From Glutamicibacter protophormiae (GTDB lineage: Bacteria; Actinomycetota; Actinomycetes; Actinomycetales; Micrococcaceae), in the NCBI RefSeq assembly GCF_014647495.1, contig NZ_BMPH01000013.1, positions 62,001 to 126,000 of the forward strand: a DNA stretch of 64,000 nucleotides, written 5' to 3'. The position numbers and the translations under genes are program-made. The notes under the pieces are model-generated. The model searched no databases. It was not told the origin of the DNA and was given only the letters and a program-made list of their open reading frames with translations. Of this stretch, positions 26,486-35,130 are shown piece by piece. Numbering within the stretch: position 1 is the first letter of the stretch; each line of letters begins with the position of its first letter.

Positions 26486-27724
26486 TCATGACGTGGATCT
26501 GAGATTCTTTCGGCCCTGGCTGTTCAGGAATCTTCTTATTTTCTGCAACATGCGCACTACGGGCGTGGGAAGCACCGTTCGCAGCCGCTGACGCATCGGT
26601 GGGTTTCTGATGAGTGCAAGAACTTCTGGGTTGGTCGTTAGTCGTCCTTTGCGGGCTTGTGAGGCCAAAATCGCCATCGACTCGTTGAAACTGCCGTCCA
26701 TGCGGTGAAAATAGTTCTCCCGTAACCAGGCCTTGGTGGGAACCGCGAAAGAGAGCGCTTCAAGATCCTGCATGGATCCAAGAATATTCGAGCCGCGGAA
26801 GACTTCATTGATCATTTGCTCGTTCACTCCGAAATCGGAGAGGATCATCGTCGGAAGGCCCCGGTCGAGTGATTCGAGTGCGGCGGTCGATGACACGGTG
26901 ACCAGAGCGCTGCGGGGTGTCAGTACATTGGACATGGTGCCGGTTTCGAACCGTAGGTGGGAATTCGGTCCCAGCCTGCCGGTAGCCTGCAACTCGTTGC
27001 AGAGCTGATCATAGGGAAAAGCTTCAAGGTGGGTTTGCGGTTCTCCCTCGCGGGCCCTCAACTTCACGATCACCTCGAGGCCGGGGTTCAACCGAGCGGT
27101 CCGCTCGAGGGTCAACAGGATCGCTTCGCGATCCTCGCGGGTGAAAGGCACCTTCGCCTGCGGAGCAAAGACGACCCTCTGGATCTCCCCATGCGGTTCC
27201 GGTGGGAAACCCGACGAATGCAGGAAGGGCAGCTTGCTGACCATGATCGTTGGCTGGTGTCCTGGTTGTTCCTCGGTCATGAAGGAGAAATCCCGGGCTT
27301 CGGCGTGGGAATGGCAGATGAACGCATCTCCGGCACGGCGGTAGTTCCACCCCTTGGCCGTCGCAGGGTAGGCGACACCCGGTAGTGCGGAGATCAGGGC
27401 GGTACGGCGGGCCTGCGCCGGCTCCGTGCGCAGGATCCGAGCATAGGCATCGGCAACCACCGGACCGGTGGCCGCAGCGAAGACGATGTCTTCGGGGATC
27501 GACTCCGCATTCAGCTGATGCAGGGTCATGAACTGCAAATCCTGCGGATCAAGGCTCGTGCCGTCAAACGCTGCGGCAATTTGTTCCTCGGTAGGTATTA
27601 CCGGCGTGCGCACCAGGGCAACCCGCCTGTCCCATGCCGGGCCGAGTCGGTCGAGAAAGGTCACGGCCAGCTTCAGGTAGGAATCTGAATCGGCGATGGC
27701 GAGAATGGATTGATTCGCTGACAT
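26486..27724 (-). CDS. Putative glycosyltransferase (DUF6716-like)
   Basis: A 412-residue protein without signal peptide. It begins SILAIADSDSYLKLAVTFLDRLG and has a GT-B-like second half with RVVFAPQAKVPFTREDREAILLTLE, LEVIVKLR, and LVTVSSTAALESLDRGLPTMILSDFGVNEQMINEVFRG, the layout of nucleotide-sugar-binding C-lobes. It resembles the DUF6716 family, which I associate with nonulosonate gene sets in actinobacteria. It is the last gene of the six-gene leftward operon, 1 bp after its neighbour. Donor and acceptor are unknown; CMP-nonulosonate is plausible from context. Confidence 0.7.
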   Translation of the reverse strand: MSANQSILAIADSDSYLKLAVTFLDRLGPAWDRRVALVRTPVIPTEEQIAAAFDGTSLDPQDLQFMTLHQLNAESIPEDIVFAAATGPVVADAYARILRTEPAQARRTALISALPGVAYPATAKGWNYRRAGDAFICHSHAEARDFSFMTEEQPGHQPTIMVSKLPFLHSSGFPPEPHGEIQRVVFAPQAKVPFTREDREAILLTLERTARLNPGLEVIVKLRAREGEPQTHLEAFPYDQLCNELQATGRLGPNSHLRFETGTMSNVLTPRSALVTVSSTAALESLDRGLPTMILSDFGVNEQMINEVFRGSNILGSMQDLEALSFAVPTKAWLRENYFHRMDGSFNESMAILASQARKGRLTTNPEVLALIRNPPMRQRLRTVLPTPVVRMLQKIRRFLNSQGRKNLRSTS

Positions 27725-27725
27725 G

Positions 27726-28781
27726 TCAAACCTTCAAGGAGCTGGAAAGGTGTTCGCGCAGCGTCACCGGGGTCGACTCAGTCCACCATGATTCCGGGAC
27801 TGCTTGGGGGTAGAGCTGACGCGCGTCTTTGCCCAGCAGAAGGCGCAAGGACGGGATGACGGTCGAAGGCAGTGCGCGGATCTCCTGGCCGGGCCGCAGC
27901 TCACGCAGCCGCATTTCGATCGGAACCGTGTGCTGCTTGGGAACAACGTTCTTGATCTGGCTGATTTTCTCCAGAAATTCCGTGCTTTCGCGTCGGTGCG
28001 GAAAATAGGCGACCGGCCCGTCGGCGGCGATGGAGCTGATCCATTCGCGGTAGGGCTCCTCGTGGATCAGCCCGTCGGCGACCATGGCGGAGCCGATCAG
28101 GAGCGTCGGCTCGGTGAATCGTTCGGCCACCGGCTGGGTCGAAAGCCATTCGAACTTGTGCTGCGCGAACTTGATGCCCAGCTCGGCCATGCGGCGCTGG
28201 GTCGCAGGGGAAACCAGCAGCGCGGAGACGATCAGCAGCCGCCCTTCGCGGGCCAGCTGGCGCAGCCGATGCCACATGGCCAGGCCCATGGCGCTGCGCG
28301 CCGCGGAATTCCTCGCTCGAGCGCGGACCAGCGGGGTCGGTTCCCCGGCCACCAGCTGGTTGATCAGTGCCAGCGTGGCCAGGCCGTCATCGATGATGAT
28401 GACTTCTTTGGCCTTCACCCCGGCCAGCAGTGCTCGCTGGACCTTGCCAGAGTAGGCATCCCCCGCGACGAAGCGGTCAGTGGAGTATTTCGGCGCAGGA
28501 GGCCTGCGGGAAGCCCGCATGAATTCCACGCCGGCCGGGGCCTTCGACAGCAGCGCCTGGGTCGTGGCTTCCAGCGGCATGCCCTGCCTCGGCACGATGC
28601 GTACCTCGTGGCCCAGCAGCCCGGCCGCGTGGGTTTCCACCGCGGAGAGCAGCTGCAGCGGGGACTCCACCCAGACCGAGGCCGCGCCGAAGCGCGGTCG
28701 CGGCACCTCGGAGGTATCGCGGCGGGACAGGTTCATGGACATGGAACGGGCGATTCCTTCGCTGCGGACGGCGGAAGTCAT
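27726..28781 (-). CDS. Sialyltransferase-like glycosyltransferase
   Basis: The 351-residue protein carries VWVESPLQLLSAVETHA near residue 36 and IIIDDGLATLALIN in the middle, with an acidic-acidic-Gly motif, and later YFPHRRESTEFLE. These fit the (D/E)(D/E)G and HP-type motifs of bacterial sialyltransferases (GT52/polysialyltransferase-like), although the second motif reads PHR. It has no membrane segment and is probably cytoplasmic. Its ATG overlaps the stop of the upstream transferase by 4 bases. The family assignment comes from motif reading only. Confidence 0.6.
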   Translation of the reverse strand: MTSAVRSEGIARSMSMNLSRRDTSEVPRPRFGAASVWVESPLQLLSAVETHAAGLLGHEVRIVPRQGMPLEATTQALLSKAPAGVEFMRASRRPPAPKYSTDRFVAGDAYSGKVQRALLAGVKAKEVIIIDDGLATLALINQLVAGEPTPLVRARARNSAARSAMGLAMWHRLRQLAREGRLLIVSALLVSPATQRRMAELGIKFAQHKFEWLSTQPVAERFTEPTLLIGSAMVADGLIHEEPYREWISSIAADGPVAYFPHRRESTEFLEKISQIKNVVPKQHTVPIEMRLRELRPGQEIRALPSTVIPSLRLLLGKDARQLYPQAVPESWWTESTPVTLREHLSSSLKV

Positions 28782-30130
28782 TGGGCCAGGCGGCTCAGCG
28801 ACTTGGACAAGGAGTCTAACCCCTTGGAACCGCGGCGCAGCACTTGGCGCGATGCCCCGCGAACCTTCGAGGGCAGGCTGCGGCGGGTGGGCAGGTGGGC
28901 CCAGCGCGGCGGCAGCTCCAGCTTGGTGATGCGGCGCCGCTTGAAATGCACGGAATACTCGGCGTAGTGCTCGTCCAGGAAAGCGGATGCCTGCTCGCGC
29001 AGGTGCGGGACCCGGGCCGACTGCATGCAGAAGGAAACGGCCGCCAGCAGGCGCGACAGCATGTCTTGTCCGGCAGGAATTCCGCTGTCGCGGGGGACCG
29101 GCAGGTCCTGGACGAACAGTGCATGGATGATTGACAGCGGGATCCGGTTCGAATTCTCGTACGGCGCCAGCGCCTGCAGCATCATGCCGGTGCCCACTGC
29201 GCGCACCTCGGTGCCCAGGATGTAGCGGGCGGTCGCCAAGCCCGTGGAGAAGCAGGAGACCACCAGTTGCGGCCGGGCCAGCGCGATCACGGTTTCGGCC
29301 AGGTGGTCGGTGCGCAGCAGCCGGAATTCCAGGCCAAGGTCCGCGGCGGCCTGTGCCAGCCGGACGGCGGCGGTGGGGCTGGCGGACGGATGGGCCTTGA
29401 ACAGCACGGTGCCGAGCCCGGCGTGGCCGACCTCGCGCAGCATCTGCAGGTGCAGCTCGAATTCCTCCTCGGCATCCAGCAAGCCCAGGGAGCCCAGGTA
29501 CTGCCCGAGCACCAGCGCCGCTCCCTGCGGCAGCTCGAGGGCCGCCTGCGCGGCCAGCTGCTCGAACACGGCGGCCAACGCGGAAGCCGGCAGCACCTCG
29601 CGCAGCGGATTCAGCTCGGCCAGCAGCGCCGGTTCAAGCCCCGGCACCAGGTCAACATGGAGGGTGCGGGTGATGCGCTGGCGCAACGGCATGGCCAGTC
29701 GGTTGCGGGTTGGCCCGTAGGACATCAGCCCGTCCGAGTGCACCCAGATCTCCGCGTCGAAGAAGATCCTGGCCAGTGCCTGCGATGGATTGACTTGTAT
29801 GGATTCAAGCACCAGTACCAGCGGCTCGTCGTCCAGGTCCCAGGCGTCGCGCAGCAGGCGTTCGAAGACCAGCAGCTCGTCCTCGCGCGGGTTGAACTGC
29901 GCGGGGCGGCGCGGGGCCATCAGCTGGGCGTAGTCCACCACGCGGTCGAAGCGGGAGGCCAGCTGCTCGAAACCGGGGGCGTCCTGCAATGCGGTGGTCA
30001 GCTCCGGCACCTGGGAACCGTTGGCCAGCACCAGGATGCGCTCGTCGGCGGCCGGGAGCAGGCCGGCGTCGGCCATGGCGGCCAGGGAGGCGAGCTGGAA
30101 GTAGCTGCTGGCCTCGACTAATGCGATCAC
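28778..30130 (-). CDS. Polysialyltransferase family protein
   Basis: From GTG 30130 the protein (about 450 residues) begins VIALVEASSYFQLASLAAMADAG, the family's typical first strand. It has ALARIFFDAEIWVHSDGLMSYGP (DG motif), TVLFKAHPSASPTAAVRLA (HP motif) and PQLVVSCFSTGLATARYILG (Ser-rich donor-site loop), as in alpha-2,8-polysialyltransferase-like enzymes. The frame stays open to 30358, but that part only shadows the GT2 gene. GTG overlaps the GT2 stop (GTGA), so translation is coupled. It probably adds CMP-activated nonulosonate to a surface glycan. Confidence 0.75.
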   Translation of the reverse strand: MIALVEASSYFQLASLAAMADAGLLPAADERILVLANGSQVPELTTALQDAPGFEQLASRFDRVVDYAQLMAPRRPAQFNPREDELLVFERLLRDAWDLDDEPLVLVLESIQVNPSQALARIFFDAEIWVHSDGLMSYGPTRNRLAMPLRQRITRTLHVDLVPGLEPALLAELNPLREVLPASALAAVFEQLAAQAALELPQGAALVLGQYLGSLGLLDAEEEFELHLQMLREVGHAGLGTVLFKAHPSASPTAAVRLAQAAADLGLEFRLLRTDHLAETVIALARPQLVVSCFSTGLATARYILGTEVRAVGTGMMLQALAPYENSNRIPLSIIHALFVQDLPVPRDSGIPAGQDMLSRLLAAVSFCMQSARVPHLREQASAFLDEHYAEYSVHFKRRRITKLELPPRWAHLPTRRSLPSKVRGASRQVLRRGSKGLDSLSKSLSRLAQ

Positions 30131-31125
30131 TTTGCGGCTCCGATCGTTCCGGGCTGCAGGAAGGAGAGGATGTGCCGGCGTCGGGCCACATCCATCTCCA
30201 GCGCCACCTGCAGGGCGGACTGCGGGTCGATCGAGGTGAAGACCTGGCGCAGCCGCTGTTTCATGGCCAGCCGCACCGCCGGCGGGTAGTGCTTGGCGCG
30301 CTTCTCGTGGTGGCAGACGATCGCGAAGAACTGGCGCAGCGCCTTGGGCAGGTGGCACTCGGCGTCAGGGTGGCTGCGCACGGCGGACAGGATCCGCTCG
30401 TAGGCGGGGATGAACCCGAGCTGGCGTTCGTCGAACACCTGGGTCAGCGAACCGGGCAGCCCGCGGCGGTAGAACACGCTGGGGGAGGAGACCACGGCGT
30501 AGCGGGCGGTGTCCAGATGTACCTTCCACAGCCACAGCCGGTCCTCGGCGCTGCTCAGGTCCTCGTCGAAGTAGAACAGGCCGCGCTGGCGCATCAACTC
30601 GGTGCGGTACATGCCCGCCCAGACGAACGCGTAGTCGACCATGGAAGGCGAATCGATCGGCTCGATGTCGTCCGCCGGGTTCAGCGGCATGCCGCGCAGC
30701 GCTTGCGGGGCGCGGTGGATGACGCGGTTGGTGCCGGTGACGCGCACGTGGTCGCTGCGCACGAAGTCCACATGCAGCCCGGTCAGGGCGTCGGCCAGCA
30801 CGGACAGGTGCTCGGGGCTGTACCAGTCGTCCGGGTCCAGGAAGGTGAAGTACTCGCCGGTCGCCCGCTGCAGCCCGGCATTGCGGGCCGCGGAGACGCC
30901 CGCGTTCTGCTCCAGCCGGATCAGCTGGAGCCCGGGCAGCGAGTCGCGGAAGCTGTCCGCCAGCGCGGCGGTCGCGTCGGTGGAGGCGTCGTCCACCACC
31001 AGCACCTCGAGGTCCCAGCGGCCCAGCTTCTGCCGGGCCAGCGAGGCCAGCGCATCGCAAATATACGCCTCCTGGTTGTAGGCCGGGATGACCACGGAGA
31101 TGCGGCCGGGGGTCAAGCTCGTCAT
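30127..31125 (-). CDS. Family 2 glycosyltransferase
   Basis: A 332-residue GT-A enzyme with ISVVIPAYNQEAYICDALASL at the N terminus, VLVVDDASTDAT, NAGVSAARNAGLQRATGEYFTFLDPDDWYSPEHL (the DxD metal/sugar-nucleotide motif is DPDD) and a catalytic-region SAEDRLWLWK. There are no membrane helices, so it probably acts on the inner face of the membrane. It follows the neuB gene after 100 bp containing a strong hairpin and is coupled to the downstream transferase. Likely it builds the backbone that the other transferases decorate. Confidence 0.88.
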   Translation of the reverse strand: MTSLTPGRISVVIPAYNQEAYICDALASLARQKLGRWDLEVLVVDDASTDATAALADSFRDSLPGLQLIRLEQNAGVSAARNAGLQRATGEYFTFLDPDDWYSPEHLSVLADALTGLHVDFVRSDHVRVTGTNRVIHRAPQALRGMPLNPADDIEPIDSPSMVDYAFVWAGMYRTELMRQRGLFYFDEDLSSAEDRLWLWKVHLDTARYAVVSSPSVFYRRGLPGSLTQVFDERQLGFIPAYERILSAVRSHPDAECHLPKALRQFFAIVCHHEKRAKHYPPAVRLAMKQRLRQVFTSIDPQSALQVALEMDVARRRHILSFLQPGTIGAAK

Positions 31126-31171
31126 TGCTGCTCGGCTTCCTTGTATTCGGTGCTGACGTCGGTGGGTAGCA

Positions 31172-31206
31172 TCCGGCGGCCGGACCGGGATGGTCCGGCC
31201 GCCGGA
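31172..31206 (-). terminator. Perfect hairpin between neuB and the GT2 gene
   Basis: A perfect 15-bp stem (TCCGGCGGCCGGACC / GGTCCGGCCGCCGGA, loop of 5) lies 20 bp past the neuB stop. There is no T run in the leftward direction. It could be a partial terminator that lowers transferase expression relative to precursor genes, or an RNA-stabilising element. Confidence 0.65.
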
Positions 31207-31225
31207 TATGCGGTGCGTGTGCTGC

Positions 31226-32119
31226 TTAGCCGTCGACGCGGCGCAGGCGGGACAGCGGTGCCAGCTCGCCCGGGAAGACCTTCTTGACGCCGTCGCCCAT
31301 GGCTTCTTCCAGGATGCGGATGTCGCGGATCAGCGCGGCGAAGCCCTTCGGCTCGAGGCTGGACGCCTGGTCGGAGCCCCACATGGTGCGGTCCAGGGTG
31401 ATGTGGCGCTCCACGGTCACCGCGCCCAGGGCGACGGCGGCCAGCGAGATCTGCAGGCCGCGCTCGTGGCCCGAGTAGCCCACCGGAACCTGGTAGCGGT
31501 CGCGCAGGGTCTCGATCATGCGCAGGTTGGCCTCTTCCGGAGGCAGCGGGTAGGTGCTGGTGGCGTGCATCAGCACCAGGTTGTTGGTGCCCAGGGTCTC
31601 CACGGCCTTGTCGATCTGCTCGATGGTGGACATGCCGGTGGACAGGATGATCGGCTTGCCGGTTTCGCGCAGGGCGGTGAGCAGCTCGATGTCGGTGACC
31701 GAGGCGGAGGCTACCTTGTGGGTCACCGCGCCCTGCTCCTCCATGAACTCGACCGATGGGACGTCCCACGGGGAGGCGAAGGCGTGCAGGCCCTTGGAGG
31801 CGGCGTAGGAGATCAGTTCCTTGTACTGCGCGGCGTCGAACTCCACGCGGTAGCGGTAGTCCATGTAGGTCATGTCACCCCACGGAGTGGAGCGGATCTT
31901 GTCGCGCATGTCCATCGGGGTGGAGATCTCCGGGGTGCGCTTCTGGAACTTCACCGCGTTGGCGCCGGCCTCGGCGGAGATGTCGATCAGCTGCTTGGCG
32001 ATTTCAATGTCGCCGTTGTGGTTGATGCCGATCTCGCCGATCACGTAAACCTGCTGTCCTGCGCCGAGCAGGTTTTCGCCGATGGCTACCGGCTTGATGT
32101 CAGTGGTAATAGAGGTCAT
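31226..32119 (-). CDS. NeuB-type nonulosonate synthase, no SAF domain
   Basis: Condenses phosphoenolpyruvate with a hexose derivative to a nine-carbon nonulosonate. The 297-residue TIM-barrel has VYVIGEIGINHNGDIEIAKQLI, NAVKFQKRTPEI, FASPWDVPSVEFME, ILSTGMSTIEQID and PVGYSGHERGLQISLAAVALGA, all NeuB family hallmarks. It stops at about GELAPLSRLRR, so the C-terminal SAF (antifreeze-like) substrate lid of ordinary NeuB (about 340-350 residues) is missing. The start is ATG 32119 with AAAGG upstream; the frame stays open further upstream only as a shadow of the previous gene. Product could be Neu5Ac, Kdn or another nonulosonate. Confidence 0.88.
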   Translation of the reverse strand: MTSITTDIKPVAIGENLLGAGQQVYVIGEIGINHNGDIEIAKQLIDISAEAGANAVKFQKRTPEISTPMDMRDKIRSTPWGDMTYMDYRYRVEFDAAQYKELISYAASKGLHAFASPWDVPSVEFMEEQGAVTHKVASASVTDIELLTALRETGKPIILSTGMSTIEQIDKAVETLGTNNLVLMHATSTYPLPPEEANLRMIETLRDRYQVPVGYSGHERGLQISLAAVALGAVTVERHITLDRTMWGSDQASSLEPKGFAALIRDIRILEEAMGDGVKKVFPGELAPLSRLRRVDG

Positions 32120-32130
32120 GGTATTGCCTT

Positions 32131-33345
32131 TCAGTGGGTGAAACTTGGGAAACTTTTGGCTGCGGCTTCGGCGTCGCTGCGGGCTGCGAGCACCAGCTCG
32201 GCCACCTCGCGCACCGCCCCGTGCCCGCCGTTGCGGGACAGGTTCAGTCGGGCCGCCTGGGCGACACGAGGCTGGGCGTCGGCGACGGCGACCGGCCAAC
32301 CGACCAAGGCCATGGCGCCCAGGTCGTTCACGTCGTTGCCGACGTAGGCCACGCGGGCCGGGTTGATCGACTCGTCGGCCAGCCAGCGGGCCAGGTATTC
32401 GGCCTTGTTCTCGATGCCGTGCGCCACTTCGACCTTCAGCTTGGCGGCGCGGGCGGCGACCACGGGGTTCGTCTCCTTGGACAGGATCAGGAACTTCACC
32501 CCGGCGGCGCGCAGCCGGGAGACGCCCATGCCGTCCGAACGGGAAACCCGTACGGTTTCGGTGCCGAACTGGTCGACGTAGGCAGTGTCCGGGGTGTGCA
32601 CCCCGTCGAAATCGGTGACGACCGCGTCCACCAGCACCGGGTCCGGATGCTGTTCCTCCTGCAGGGAGGCCAGCATCAGGTCCGCTTCGGTGTCGATGTC
32701 GATTCCGTGCTCGGCGGGCACCTCTTGGATCGCGACCCGGCCGAAGAATCGGTGGTTTGCTGCCAAGAATCCCGCAGAATCCATGGCGTAGAACGCGCCG
32801 GTTTCGCGGAAACGCTGCTCGCGGTCCTGCCGGCGCGGACGAACCGACTTGTCGTGGCCTACCGCCTGGGCGAGCCCGGCGGAATCCAGCGACCAGTGGA
32901 ATCCATGGTCCGCGACGGCGGCGAAGCTGACGTCCAGCTCGCCGCGCAGCACCCGGTTGACTGCCGCGTCGAGATCCGTCGGATCGATGAACGGGCTGGT
33001 GCACTGGATGAAGACGGTCGCCTGCGGCAAGGCCGGTTCGCGTTCAAGCACGTGAACCAGGACGGATTCGCTGGTGGCGGTATCGCCGGCGATTTCTGCC
33101 GGGCGGTCCACCACGCGGGCCCCGTAGGACAAGGCTTCGGCCTTGATCCCGGGATGGTCGGTGCTCACCACAACATCGCTGACTGACGCTGCGGCCTGGG
33201 CGGATTCGATGGCGCGTCCCAGCAGGGACTTGCCATGGATCCGGCGTAGGTTCTTAAGCTCGATGCCCTTGGACCCTCCCCGTGCGGGGATGATCGCCAG
33301 GACCTGCGGCTGGTTGGTGTTGCTCACGGGTTCGACGTTAATCAC
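32131..33345 (-). CDS. CMP-nonulosonate synthetase fused to HAD phosphatase
   Basis: The 404-residue protein has an N-terminal acylneuraminate cytidylyltransferase domain (about 1-225; LAIIPARGGSKGIELKNLRRI, VVVSTDHPGI, FIQCTSPFIDPTDL, RFRETGAFYAMD). It continues into a KdsC-type HAD domain (about 235-400) with all four motifs: DFDGVHT, Ser in LILSKE, Lys in IENKAEYL and GNDVNDLGAM. The phosphatase could therefore be active. The same layout exists in animal CMAS. It is the first gene of the operon, 11 bp ahead of the NeuB gene. No UDP-GlcNAc 2-epimerase is nearby, which suggests a 9-phosphate route such as Kdn. Confidence 0.88.
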   Translation of the reverse strand: MINVEPVSNTNQPQVLAIIPARGGSKGIELKNLRRIHGKSLLGRAIESAQAAASVSDVVVSTDHPGIKAEALSYGARVVDRPAEIAGDTATSESVLVHVLEREPALPQATVFIQCTSPFIDPTDLDAAVNRVLRGELDVSFAAVADHGFHWSLDSAGLAQAVGHDKSVRPRRQDREQRFRETGAFYAMDSAGFLAANHRFFGRVAIQEVPAEHGIDIDTEADLMLASLQEEQHPDPVLVDAVVTDFDGVHTPDTAYVDQFGTETVRVSRSDGMGVSRLRAAGVKFLILSKETNPVVAARAAKLKVEVAHGIENKAEYLARWLADESINPARVAYVGNDVNDLGAMALVGWPVAVADAQPRVAQAARLNLSRNGGHGAVREVAELVLAARSDAEAAAKSFPSFTH

Positions 33346-33602
33346 CGGAGTTAACCATCCGGGGGCACTCGGGTAAACGCAGGGTGAAGTGCGGGTTTAA
33401 TTACCTGCTGGTTTGCTGAACGCCTTGTCAGCAACCCTTTCGATGCCATGTTCCGGGGCAGGGGCAGGGTTCGGGCGGCGCCCGCCCGCCCGCGCAGGAC
33501 CGGTCGGGACCTGCGGTGTCCTGCACGCCGCGCCCTCCGTAATTTTGTGAACCCAAGTGATGAAACAGTCGCTGGCAGCACCGTACAAATAGGCCGAGCT
33601 AC

Positions 33603-33608
33603 TAGGCT
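33603..33608 (+). promoter_or_regulatory. -10 element, leaderless GT87 mRNA
   Basis: TAGGCT ends 7 bp before the ATG at 33616, a spacing that places the transcription start at the start codon. GGAGGG lies between them but too close to be a normal ribosome-binding site. Confidence 0.5.
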
Positions 33609-33615
33609 GGAGGGT

Positions 33616-35130
33616 ATGCGCGAGTCAAAGCAGCCACAGTCCACCCGGGGCCCGTTGCGGATCACCGTGCCCTCGAGGGCCGACGGTTTCCTGCGCCAAT
33701 TCACCGCAGTGATCGGCGGCCCGCTAGGCAGGCACAGCGACCCCGGACGGGTGAATCCCGGATTCTTCACGGTGGAACGCGTGCTGATCCTGATGACCGT
33801 CGCCGCATCGCTGCTGATGCTGCTGGCCAAGAACCCCTGCCGTCTCAACGGCTGGGGCGGCAGCAACCCCTATGTCTACGCCTGCTACAGCGACTGGGTG
33901 CCGCTCTTCGGCGCCCGCGGCTTCGCCGAGAACCCGTGGGTGCCCTTCTCCGCGCAAGCGCAGTTCGAGTATCCGGTGCTGATGAGCGCGGTCGCCTCCG
34001 TGGTGGCCTGGCTGGTGCCCGAGGGGGCCGCCAACCGCTCGCTGCTCTACTTCGACATGAACCTGCTCCTCGTGGCCATCCTGTGGATCATCACGGTTGT
34101 CTGCACGCTGCGCATGGGAGGCCGCCGCCCGTGGGACGCCGCGATGGTGGCCATTGCCCCGGGCATCATCCTAGCCGGGAGCATCAACTGGGACCTGTGG
34201 GCCGTGGCCCTGCTTGCCTTGGGCATGCTCAGCTTCGCGCGCCGGCACACCGTGCTGGCAGGCATCCTCATCGGCCTGGGCGCCGCCATGAAGATCTACC
34301 CGTTCTTCGTGCTCGGCGCGGTGCTGGTGATCGCGGTGCGCACCGGAAAACTCAAACCATTCTGGGTCACGGCCGGCACCGCGACGCTGACTTGGGCCCT
34401 GGTCAACCTGCCCTATGCGCTGGCCTACCCGGACTCGTTCAAGCACTTCTTCGCCTTCTCCTCCGAACGCGGCGCCGGCTTCTCCAGCTTCTGGCACGTC
34501 TGGAACCTGCTGGCCGGCAAGTCCGAGGTGCTCGAGCCTGTCAACGCCGAGCAGATGTCCTTCTGGGGGCTGGCCATCTTCTTCCTATGCTGCGCGGGCA
34601 TCGCGGTGCTCGGCCTGGCCGCGCAGCGGACCCCGCGGCTGGGCTCGCTGGCATTTTTGATCGTGGCTTCCTTCGTCATGGTCAACAAGGTGTATTCGCC
34701 GCAGTTCGTCGTCTGGCTGATCCCGCTGTTCGCCCTGGCCCTGCCGCGCTGGCGTGAATTCGCGATCTGGATGCTGGTGGAAGTCGCCCACTTCTACGGG
34801 CTCTGGTTCTACCTGGACTCGCTGGACGCCGACGACATCCACAAGGTGTTCCCGGAAAACGGCTACATCTTCCTGGTCCTCGCCCACATGCTGATGCTGG
34901 CGTACCTGATGTATCTGGTAGCGCGTTCGGTGCTCGATCCGCGCCGCGATCCCATCCGCGCAGTGGGGCAGGACGACCCGCTGGCCGGCCCGTTCGCCGG
35001 CGTGCCCGACGCCTTCACCCTGCGCGGCTCGAGGGCCCGCGGGACCCGGAACCCGCAGAAAGAAAAGGAACCAGTGGAATCCACAGGCCATCCCGAACCC
35101 GCATCGACCACCACGGGACCCACCGCATGA
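33616..35130 (+). CDS. GT87-family membrane mannosyltransferase-like protein
   Basis: A 504-residue polytopic protein with about 10 membrane segments, starting after a basic 50-residue cytoplasmic tail (VERVLILMTVAASLLMLLA, then GWGGSNPYVYACYSDW). Motifs such as FEYPVLMSAVASVVAWL, GSINWDLWAVALLALGMLSFARR and GLGAAMKIYPFFVLGAVL are typical of DUF2029/GT87 polyprenyl-phosphate-sugar transferases. The C terminus is soluble. I start at ATG 33616; the frame is open further upstream without family-like sequence. It overlaps the next gene by 4 bases (ATGA). It probably adds hexose to a cell-envelope lipid or glycan. Confidence 0.85.
   Translation: MRESKQPQSTRGPLRITVPSRADGFLRQFTAVIGGPLGRHSDPGRVNPGFFTVERVLILMTVAASLLMLLAKNPCRLNGWGGSNPYVYACYSDWVPLFGARGFAENPWVPFSAQAQFEYPVLMSAVASVVAWLVPEGAANRSLLYFDMNLLLVAILWIITVVCTLRMGGRRPWDAAMVAIAPGIILAGSINWDLWAVALLALGMLSFARRHTVLAGILIGLGAAMKIYPFFVLGAVLVIAVRTGKLKPFWVTAGTATLTWALVNLPYALAYPDSFKHFFAFSSERGAGFSSFWHVWNLLAGKSEVLEPVNAEQMSFWGLAIFFLCCAGIAVLGLAAQRTPRLGSLAFLIVASFVMVNKVYSPQFVVWLIPLFALALPRWREFAIWMLVEVAHFYGLWFYLDSLDADDIHKVFPENGYIFLVLAHMLMLAYLMYLVARSVLDPRRDPIRAVGQDDPLAGPFAGVPDAFTLRGSRARGTRNPQKEKEPVESTGHPEPASTTTGPTA

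Noticed and set aside
30131-30358. N-terminal extension of the polysialyltransferase-like protein
   Set aside because: The extension is Pro/Ala/Arg-rich shadow sequence lying inside the GT2 gene. GTG 30130 gives a family-like N terminus.
32120-33004. Long N-terminal extension of the NeuB frame
   Set aside because: It is an arginine-rich shadow of the cytidylyltransferase gene. The NeuB motifs start only after ATG 32119.
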